Source of the DNA: Moringa oleifera
Taxonomy: Eukaryota > Streptophyta > Magnoliopsida > Brassicales > Moringaceae
DNA: 64,000 bases
Assembly (NCBI GenBank): GCA_021397835.1
Contig: JAJFZO010000537.1
Span: 434,001-498,000 of the forward strand
Reading direction: 5' to 3'
The notes below the pieces were generated by a model. It did no database searches, was not told the DNA's origin, and saw only the letters and a list, made by a program, of their open reading frames with translations. Shown here one piece after another: positions 56,442 to 64,000 of the stretch (positions are counted from its first letter, which is position 1; every line of letters starts with the position of its first letter). The position numbers were made by a program, and so were the translations under genes.

Positions 56442-57110
56442 CACTACTGTAAAAATTGTAATAACTGATAATAATTTAATAACAGTTATTCAAAAAACTG
56501 TTATTAAAAAGTTTATTAACACTTTTAATGATAGTTCTTTCAAAACTGTCATTAAAAATGAAGTTCTTAACATCAGTTAAATAAGAACTAGTGTTAAAAG
56601 ACTAATGACTGAAACTTTTAACATCAGTTCCTCAAGAATTGGCATTAAAACACCCATCATTCAAGTCTTTAACTCCAGTTCTTCAAGAACTGGCATTAAA
56701 CGCCAAAATAGGACTAGGACAGCTACCATCTCTGATGAGCCACACACGCTTACAACTTTCCACGTGGGCATGCCCTAATCTGACTACATTTGTTGTAGCA
56801 GCAACCGTTGCAGTAGAAACCGCAACAGCAGCAACAACCATGAACCTGGAGTTCCTCAAAGTGGAGTTATTCTTGCATGGAGTGCATGGTGTGAGGCCCG
56901 ACGCCTTCGATCCAACTCTGGCCAAAGGCAAACCTCCTCCTATCGGTGCCAAAATGGGCAACCAAGCTTGACACTCTTACACAATAAATCAAACAAAAAG
57001 TGATGATTTTAAATTCTCTCACCTTCAACGCCAGTTATGCCAAAACTGGAGTTAAAATCTGACCTTTAATGCCAGTTCTTCCATAACTGACGTTAAAGGT
57101 TATCCCACCT
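56442..57110. repeat. 5' subterminal repeat block of CACTA element
   Basis: Many direct and inverted copies of a motif around tttaacnncagttcttcaag and its complement (aagaactggcattaaa) occur at 56500-56700 and again at 57020-57110. Several pairs form hairpins such as cagttcttcaagaactg near 56678. These are the expected accessory-protein binding sites of a CACTA end. Between them (about 56700-56985) is a GC-richer block with a 110-residue plus frame (56639-56971) ending GKPPPIGAKMGNQA; it is unrecognised and possibly captured or chance. Confidence 0.7.
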
Positions 57111-57208
57111 TGCTTTTAAGCTAGGGATCCTAAATTCGTCTCTAAATCCCTCCAAAGCCCGCCAGAGTCTCCCCCGCAATTTTTACTCTCTAAGTCATCC
57201 TTCCCTTC

Positions 57209-57490
57209 TTTGCTCTCTGTCCAAAAGCAGGTAAATCAGCTGCACAGCCACATTGCCTTTCTTCGACCCTTCTCCTTTATGCTCTCCGTCCAGAAGCAGC
57301 TAGGGTAGCTAGTGGCAGCGGTAATGCTTCTTTCTGGCCCTCTCCTCTTTGGTCTTTGTCTAGAAGCAGCTAGACTAGTTGTTGGCATAGCAGCAGCAGT
57401 GCCTCTCTTCCAACCTTTTCCTCTTGGCTCTCTGTTCAGAAGTAGCTAGGCCAATTACTGGCAGCTACACTGTCTCTCTCCTTGCTTCTT
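57209..57490 (+). repeat. Four tandem 70-76 bp repeats in the transposase leader
   Basis: Four successive units each carry a phrase like 'gctctc(t/c)gtccagaagcagctagg' followed by 'ggcagc(g/a)...' and 'ctctttc(c)...cttctcc'. Unit starts are near 57209, 57274, 57346 and 57421. They are pyrimidine-rich and more GC-rich than the rest of the element. They lie between the subterminal repeats and the first likely donor (gtaagtac at 57570), so they are probably in the promoter or 5' leader of the transposase transcript. Confidence 0.7.
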
Positions 57491-58104
57491 TCTATCTCAT
57501 TTGTCTCGATCTTCATAAGTGCAGCCGCACCCTCCCTCTTCATGCGTTCATCTTTGGCATTCAAACATATGTAAGTACTTCGGTAAAGATTCAAAATTTT
57601 TTTACGAATTTTTTTTTTACAAAATTTAAGTTTCATAATTTTGATTCAATTTGATTAATTTTGGTTTAAAAAATATATTGAGGGTGTATATTATTTTGAG
57701 AAGTTTTTTATTAAGTATGTTTGCTAAATTGTTATTAATTGATGAAATTTGAGTTTTTTTTTTGTTAGTATATTTGGATGAACTTATTTAGTATGAATGG
57801 GTATGCATTGCTGCATTTATTATTTCATAATTATTAATATTTTTAAATTAATTGATAAATTAAGTAAATGTTAATTAGATAAATTTATATTTTGATAAAT
57901 TAATTATATATTAGGTGTAGATGAATTTATGTTTGAATTAATTTTTTTAGGTAAGATTAATTGGTATATTTTATCAAATTTAATTATATTAATTTTATTG
58001 TTAAGATAAATTAATATATTTAGTTAAATTTTAAATAAATAAATAATTAATTATATGCTTGAAACATAAGCCATTAAATGTTATTTAAATTTTAATCACT
58101 TAAG

Positions 58105-58565
58105 GTACTAGCTAGTTAGATGCTTGTGTAGCAATTAATTAGATAATAATTAATTTACTATATCTTAATTAACTAATTATTATTTATTTAGCTAATATTA
58201 ATAAATTAGATGCTTGTGAAGCAAAAATTATATGTTATTTAAATATTAATTATGTTACTAGCTAGTTAAGGGTTTATATAATAAATAATTAGATATTAAT
58301 TAAATATTATTTATATCTTAATTAACTAAATATTTATTAATTATGTATTTAAATTTTAATTAATAAATTTGATTCTTGTAAAGTAAATAATTAACTGTTA
58401 TTTAAATTTTAATTAATTTACTAGCTAGTTAATTAGATGCTTTTATAGTAATAAATCAAATATTAAGTAAATATTAACTTTTTATATTAATTAATTAAAT
58501 AGTTATTAATTTTTTATTTAAATTTTACTTAATATATTGGACGCTTGAATAGTAAATAATTAAAT
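58105..58565. repeat. Diverged tandem repeats in the probable leader intron
   Basis: Five copies of a phrase like gatgcttgtgaagcaa, followed by aataattaga/aatgttatttaaat text, occur near 58119, 58208, 58371, 58436 and 58540. Three are preceded by tactagctagtta. Spacing varies (65-163 bp). The sequence is over 80% A+T by eye and lies directly before the transposase start codon. Confidence 0.6.
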
Positions 58566-58582
58566 GTTATTTAAATTTCAAA

Positions 58583-61500
58583 ATGAATAAAACTTAGATA
58601 TTTGCTGATAGAAGATTTGAGGTATATGATGTAAAAGTGAATAACTTTTTAGATTGTGCTATTCAGAATAGTGATAACCTTGAATTAGTTCGGTGTCCAT
58701 GTATTAAATGTGGTAATATGAAGCATCATACTCCATATGAGATACAGAATCATTTATATGTATATGGAGTTGATAGCAGCTATCAAAACTGGATATGACA
58801 TGGACAAATTAGTATTGTTGCGTCTTCTACTAGTAAGAATGCTAAGGTTGTTATGGAGGTAGAACACATCGAAAAAGTTGATAACACTATAGAAATGGTA
58901 CAAAAGGCATTTGCAGAGTATGATAGTAATCCTAACCACTTTGACAGATTACTTTGTGTTGCTGAAAAACCTTTGTATTCTAGATCAGTAAAGTTTACTA
59001 AATTATCTGTTCTAGTTAAATTGTACAATTTGAAGGCAAAATATGGTTGGTCCGATCAAAGCTTTAGTGATCTTTTAAATTTGATTGCCAAAATATTGCC
59101 TGATAATAATGAAATGTCTACATCCACGTATGATGCCAAGAAAACATTGAACCCATTAGGCATGGAGTATCAAAAGATTCATGAATGTCCAAATGATTGC
59201 ATATTATATCGGAAGGAGTTTCAGGATGACATCCAATATCCAACTTGTGGACTTTCAAGATAGAAAATAATGAAAAATAATAACAAAATAAAGATTAATG
59301 TGCTTGCTAAGATGTTGTGGTATTTTCCACCAATACCAAGATTCAAAAAAATGTTCAAAAGTTCTGAAATATCAAAACACCTTACATGGCATTCAAATAA
59401 AAGGGAAATTGATGGTTAGTTGAAGCATCCATCAGATAAACCATCATGGAAATTGGTTGACTACATGTGGCCAGAGTTTGCTTCAAAGCCAAGAAACTTA
59501 AGGCTTGCTATATCAGCAGATAGGATTAATCCACACAGTACACTGAGTAGTCGATATAGTTGTTAGCCAGTGATTATGGTGAATTATAATTTACCACCAT
59601 GATTAACAATAAAGAGAAAATTCATACATGTTACTAATATCAGGTCCTAAACAACCTGGTAATGATATCAATGTCTACTTGGCTCCGCTTATTGAAGACT
59701 TCAAAATATTATGGGACATAAGTGTAAAAGTATATGATGCATATCGTAATGAGTCATTTAACTTAAAAGCTGTTTTGTTGTGGACAATCAATGATTTTCC
59801 TGTATATGGTAATTTATCTGGTTGTGCTATTAAAGGATATTATGTTTGTCCTATCTGTACTGAGAACATCCAAGCTAGTCACTTAAAACATAGTAAAAAG
59901 ATGTCAAATATTGGACGTGAGAGATTCTTACTACGACATCATCCTTACTGTAGACAAAAAAAGGCCTTCAATGGTGAACAAGAAGTCAGAATTGCTCCTT
60001 AACCATTAAGTAGTGAAGAAGTCTTTCACAAAGTTTAATTTTTAGTAAACTCATGGGAAAATCAAAGAAACGAAGTACAATGGGTAAAGAAGATGTTGTT
60101 ACACAGTGTTAGAAAAAGACGTTGATTTTCTTTGACTTACCATATTGGAAGACCATGCATATCAGACATATTCTAGATGTCATGCATATTGAAAAGAACA
60201 TTTGTGATAGTTTTCTTGGGATATTGCTTGATATTCCTAAAAAATCTAAAGATGAATTAGCTTCTAAAACGAATTTGAAAGACATCGGGTTAAGGTCTGA
60301 GTTGGAATCATAAGTTCACGATAATCATACATTTCTACTGCCTGCATGCTATACTTTATCTAGGGAAGACAAAAAAATATTTTGTAAAGTTTTCAGTGAG
60401 ATTAAGGTCCTAAATGCGTATCATTCGAATATCAAAAATCTATCCATGAATGACTTAAAATTATATGGGTTGAAGTCACATGATTGTCACATCTTAATGC
60501 AAAAACTTTTACCTATTGCTTTATAAGATGTGTTACCCATACATGTTAGATATGCTCTCATTAGACTTTGTCTGTTCTTTAATTTGTTATGTCAAAAGAT
60601 GGTGGATGTATCAAAATTGGATGGAATCCAAAACGAACTTGTGACAATACTTTGTTTGCTTGAGAAGTACTTTCTTCCTAACTTCTTTGATATTATAGTC
60701 CACCTCACTATTTATCTTATCAGAGAAGTAAAATTATGTGGTCCCGTGTATTTGCGATGGATGTATACATTTGAAAGATATATAAAAGTATTAAAGGGTT
60801 ATGTTCGAAATCATAATAAACCTGAGGGTAGTATTATTGAGTTGTACATTGTAGGAGAGGCATTAGAATTCTACGTTGATTATTTATCTAGTATGGATAT
60901 TATTGGGATTCTTTCACGAAAGAATGTATTTGGTCATTCAACTTGGAATGGAAAAGCTCTGACCAATGAAACTATTAAGAAAGCTGATAATGTCTTCCTT
61001 CATCAAGCACAGTTGTTTGTTTTAATGAATACGAGCAAAGTTCAACCATATATAAGGTAATTAAATTTTATAACTCATAGTTCATTGTTATATCAAATAA
61101 TATTTGAATTATTGTTTGATAATTTATTCTTAACATGTAGTGAGCATTTAAATCAATTAAGGGTCAATAATTCTCTTAAGTCAAAATGACTTAAATGGTT
61201 ACATGATAAACAAAATCGAACCTTAAGTAATTGGTTATATACACGGGTAAGAATACTTATTCTTGTATAGACATTAAATTTATTTTTAATATGGTTTATC
61301 TATTATATGTTATGATACAGATTGAGAATGAACTTTTATTATCCAATCATAATGTCTCATCAACACTATGATGGATTGCCCATGATCATAGATCCACAGT
61401 AATCAAGTATCTTGGATATATCATCAACGGTTGTCGCTTTTACACAAAGCAACGAGATAACTCAAGGATCCATCAAAATAGTGGTGTCACTCTAGTTGCC

Positions 61501-61951
61501 AACACCATACAAATCTCTAGTGCTAAGGATAAAAATCCAACATATGGTGATTTGTCATTCTATGGAGTTATACAAGAAACATGAGAACTATATTATACAA
61601 CATTCAGAGTTTCAGTTTTCAAATATGATTGGATTGAGAATAGTAGAGGTGTTAAATTTGATGACCTAGGAGTTTTGCTAGTTGATCTCAATCGGATTGG
61701 ACATAGAAATGATTAGTTTGTGTTGACTTCATAAGTAAGACAAGTATTTTACATTTAAGATCCAATTGATGCCAAATGGTCTATAGTATTGTTAACACTT
61801 CCAAAAGACTATGACGAAGATGATGATTTATGCAATATTAATTGGGGCACATGTCTTTTGTAATAATTTGCCACCTGCTAATTTATTTGACCAAATGGAT
61901 GACCATCATCTCACATATGCTCGAGACAATGATGAAACATTATGGTTTTGA
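58583..61951 (+). pseudogene. TNP2-like CACTA transposase pseudogene
   Basis: This is a relic of the En/Spm TNPD/TNP2 transposase. It starts MNKT-stop-IFADRRF (family MDKSWM...). A zinc-binding N-terminal association domain follows (PCIKCGN, YEIQNHLYVYGVD), then the transposase core (KLYNLKAKYGWSDQSFSDLL, YQKIHECPNDCILYRKEF, ISGPKQPGNDINVYLAPLIE, ALLWTINDFPVYGNLSGC, DLPYWKTMHIRHILDVMHIE) and the C-terminal domains (NSGVTLVANTIQISSAKDKN, YGDLSFYGVI, LVDLNRIGH). Exons are probably 58583-61056, 61141-61246 and 61321-61951. Stops were read at 58595, 58796, 59261, 59417, 59564, 59600, 60000 and 60311, and several after 61180, with frameshifts near 59625 and between 60000 and 60120. Most stops replace an expected Trp, Gln or Arg. 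It is clearly non-functional. Confidence 0.88.
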
Positions 61952-62097
61952 GTATTTTTTAAGATAGTGATTAATTGCCTCATGTGTCAAAGTTATTGCG
62001 TCTTTTATAATTTTATTTTATTTTTTTAGTTTTATCATGTTATATCATGCTTTGCATATATGATGGTAACCATATTTTGTTTTTGTTTACAGATTTA

Positions 62098-64000
62098 ATG
62101 GATCCTTCTTAACACTCAAGTGAAGCTCTCAAAGATCGAAAAAAAATGAGGTATCACCAGTATACCTAAGATAATTAAGAGTCATGCTTTCGGAGTTAAA
62201 CTCACTATTGAGTTAAATGATAAAGGTCAACCAATTAAGAAGAATGGCATCCAGTTCAATAGCTACATTGGGTGGTGGTACATAATATGGTGCCCATAAA
62301 TATCGTGAATTGGCACTCAGTGAGCATTGACATGAAAAATAAGATTTAGTAGAGAATATTGGTAAGTTAAATGAAACACAATGTACTTTGGCAATTGATT
62401 AGTTTATTGCTAATTAATTTGATTTATACCAATCCACCTTTTTATAATACATTTTAGGAGACCTATGATATTGATGCGAGCATGAAAAGATATGTACTTC
62501 AGTCAGTTGCAAACAAATAGAGGAACTTTAAGACTAATCTTACATCAAAGTACATATTTTCTCACATTAGTGACTTGGAATATAGCAGTGTCATAGATGT
62601 TGGGGTGTGGCAAGACTTTGCGAATTCTTGTATAACAGAAAAGCTTTAAGTATACATTTATAGTTAGTAAAGTTTTTGTTTATACAATTTTCTTAAAATA
62701 TTGATGTGTATTGATTTTACTGCAAAAGAGACAAATAGCAAAAGAGAGAAAAAAACAGAAGAAAATGTATGACCATCGTCTATCTAGAAAGGGACTTGTA
62801 GGGCTGGAGAGTGAACTTGTAAGTTTTTTTTTCATTTATTATGTTAATAATTGATAATATATTCATTTGGTAGTGCGTTTTAAAAATCTAACATGTTCAC
62901 TTTTTATGTTAAAAAAAACAAAAAAAAAAAAAACAAGCGTTGGGTAACGATGCTCAAATTGATCGTGCCTTATTATGGAAGGCTTCACAACAGAATAAAA
63001 AGGGAGAATATATGAACGATGTTAGCCGACTGTGTAGGGAAAGAATTGTAAACGTAGTTCAAGTTTTTTATAGCATTTATAGTAATAAATTTCATGTTCA
63101 TTGATTAATTTTATTATAACAATGTAGGATGAGTTGATGACACAGAGCACACAAGGTAAATTTACAAACTTTGATCCAGAAGATTTATTAATGAAAGCTT
63201 TTGGTACACTTGAATACCCCGGATGCATTAGAGGTTAAGGATTCGGGGTAAATATCACATTTTATTTTGGGAAGCCCAAAAAGTTGACTGTCCCTCAAGG
63301 TATGCAATGAGATCAATAACAATTGGCAGAGATGATGAAGTGGTTCACAGAGTATAAAGAACTTTTGACAAACATTGTTGCGAACAAAATTGATGATGTC
63401 CTGCAAGAAAAATCTGTAATGCAATTTTGTTTGAGTAAGTAGCAACAATATAAATGGATTATTGGAGGAAAAAGAATATCCAATACCTCAATCACCTATG
63501 CCAGTCCGACCACTAGCACTTACACCTGCACTGGCACCAGACGGCAACAAAGTATGTTACATGTTAATCATAATAGATATGATATTAATAATATTACGAA
63601 CATAACTTTTGTTTTTCTTTTTTTTTTTTTATCATTATAGTGTGAGCCATGCCATATGTTCATCTAGTCATCAGACCATATAATGGCAAGTGAGGTTATC
63701 TTCATGGATCATACTCCTAATCAAATGATCCATGGGCGTTTATTATTTTCTCGTGATGTTCGGGTGACAGTGGACGTGGCTATTTATGGTGATGCACAGT
63801 TGCCTCGTCCAAACCCAGACGGTGGATTGCCAAATATTTTTTTTTGCACTTGATTCAGTTGTTGCTCGGCCTTGATATTAGGTCATTGTTGGTACACATG
63901 AGGTAATGTTTTTGGTAAATATTTTTTATAAAATCAACCTATTAATGTCAGTTAAGTTCGCAAAATTTTTTCAGTTATCGACTACAAAGCAACAAGGTAA
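62098..64000 (+). pseudogene. TNPA-like (Ptta/En/Spm family) pseudogene, incomplete at window edge
   Basis: This is the second CACTA gene. It begins MDPS-stop-HSSEAL at 62098 after an acceptor-like acag. Recognisable parts, separated by introns or stops, are: KIIKSHAFGVKLTIELNDKG (about 62170-62230), MKRYVLQSVANK-stop-RNFK (about 62483-62535), KKMYDHRLSRKGLVGLESEL (about 62755-62818), RALLWKASQQNKKGEYMNDV (about 62968-63022), FDPEDLLMKAFGTLEYPG (about 63171-63225), and the C-terminal domain RVTVDVAIYGDAQLPRPNPD (about 63760-63820). These match plant transposase_24-type proteins, which bind CACTA subterminal repeats. In-frame stops (for example TAG at about 62518, TAA near 63236) disable it. 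The 3' end is outside the window. Confidence 0.8.

Larger units (their letters stand above)
56442..64000 (+). mobile_element. CACTA (En/Spm) transposon, formerly autonomous, runs off the window
   Basis: The left terminus is CACTACTGTAAAAATTG, preceded by aat as possible 3-bp target site. In order it contains subterminal repeats (56442-57110), a GC-rich leader with tandem repeats (57209-57490), an AT-rich region probably representing a leader intron (donor at 57570), a TNP2-like transposase pseudogene (58583-61951), and a TNPA-like pseudogene (62098 to the edge). This order and strand are those of plant CACTA elements, where TNPD/TNP2 cuts and TNPA binds subterminal motifs. The right end lies outside. 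Both proteins are broken, so the element now needs help from elsewhere to move. Confidence 0.85.

Noticed and set aside
56261..56452. Plus frame over the LINE end
   Set aside because: It is antisense to the RNase H coding region and crosses the CACTA terminus.
56639..56971. 110-residue plus frame and 92-residue minus frame in the CACTA subterminal zone
   Set aside because: They overlap on opposite strands and start inside palindromic repeats. No domain was recognised. Kept only as a remark under the subterminal block.
62098..64000. Possibility that the last genes belong to a host gene and not the transposon
   Set aside because: The motifs (YDHRLSRKG, DPEDLL, VTVDVAIYGDA) are those of CACTA accessory proteins, and the position after TNP2 fits the element.

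Overview
The window is AT-rich nuclear DNA of a flowering plant. Evidence: multi-exon genes with GT-AG introns, plant-family gene fragments (GH1 beta-glucosidase, TBL, DHHC acyltransferase), CACTA (En/Spm) transposons with TNP2-type transposase, a LINE relic, and MITEs. The one intact gene is a 13-exon glycoside hydrolase family 1 gene whose protein resembles myrosinases (thioglucosidases). That points to the mustard-oil order Brassicales, but the species cannot be fixed from sequence alone.

Layout. 0-17.4 kb holds a minus-strand tandem array of GH1 units: a full-length pseudogene (367-4387), an intact gene (6376-10268), a truncated 3'-end relic (16726-17413) and an orphan copy of the 3' flank (15.5-15.86 kb). 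The spacers are old repeat modules and a fold-back MITE. 17.4-33.2 kb is long non-coding DNA with dispersed repeat remnants and a perfect 31-bp inverted repeat. 33.2-34.3 kb is a non-autonomous CACTA-like element with dense palindromic subterminal repeats. 34.6-34.7 kb has poly-C and (TA)n tracts. About 36.2-36.4 kb and 39.4-40.9 kb look like gene starts or gene remnants (the latter with a TATA box and TGGGCT motifs), without a recognisable protein. 41-43.4 kb is a degenerate short-motif repeat with an inserted MITE flanked by a perfect 9-bp duplication (Mutator-like).

45.8-49.1 kb contains gene fragments: an unrecognised coding-like stretch, a TBL (DUF231) fragment, a BRCT C-terminal exon on the opposite strand and a DHHC palmitoyltransferase fragment. 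The last three are packed into 1.3 kb with intron borders kept, as expected from DNA-level capture by a transposon. 50.5-52.3 kb is a CACTA-like element without transposase. 52.3-55.7 kb is non-coding. 55.75-56.4 kb is a 5'-truncated LINE end (RNase H domain, poly-A tail).

From 56,442 to the window edge runs a CACTA element that was once autonomous. It has a terminus, subterminal repeats, a 5' leader with tandem repeats, a TNP2-like transposase pseudogene and a TNPA-like (Ptta/En/Spm) pseudogene. Most of its stop codons fall where the family has Trp, Gln or Arg, as expected from C-to-T / G-to-A decay of methylated DNA.

Only the gene at 6.4-10.3 kb looks able to make a full protein. Its acid/base glutamate is replaced by glutamine while the nucleophile glutamate is kept, as in classical myrosinases.
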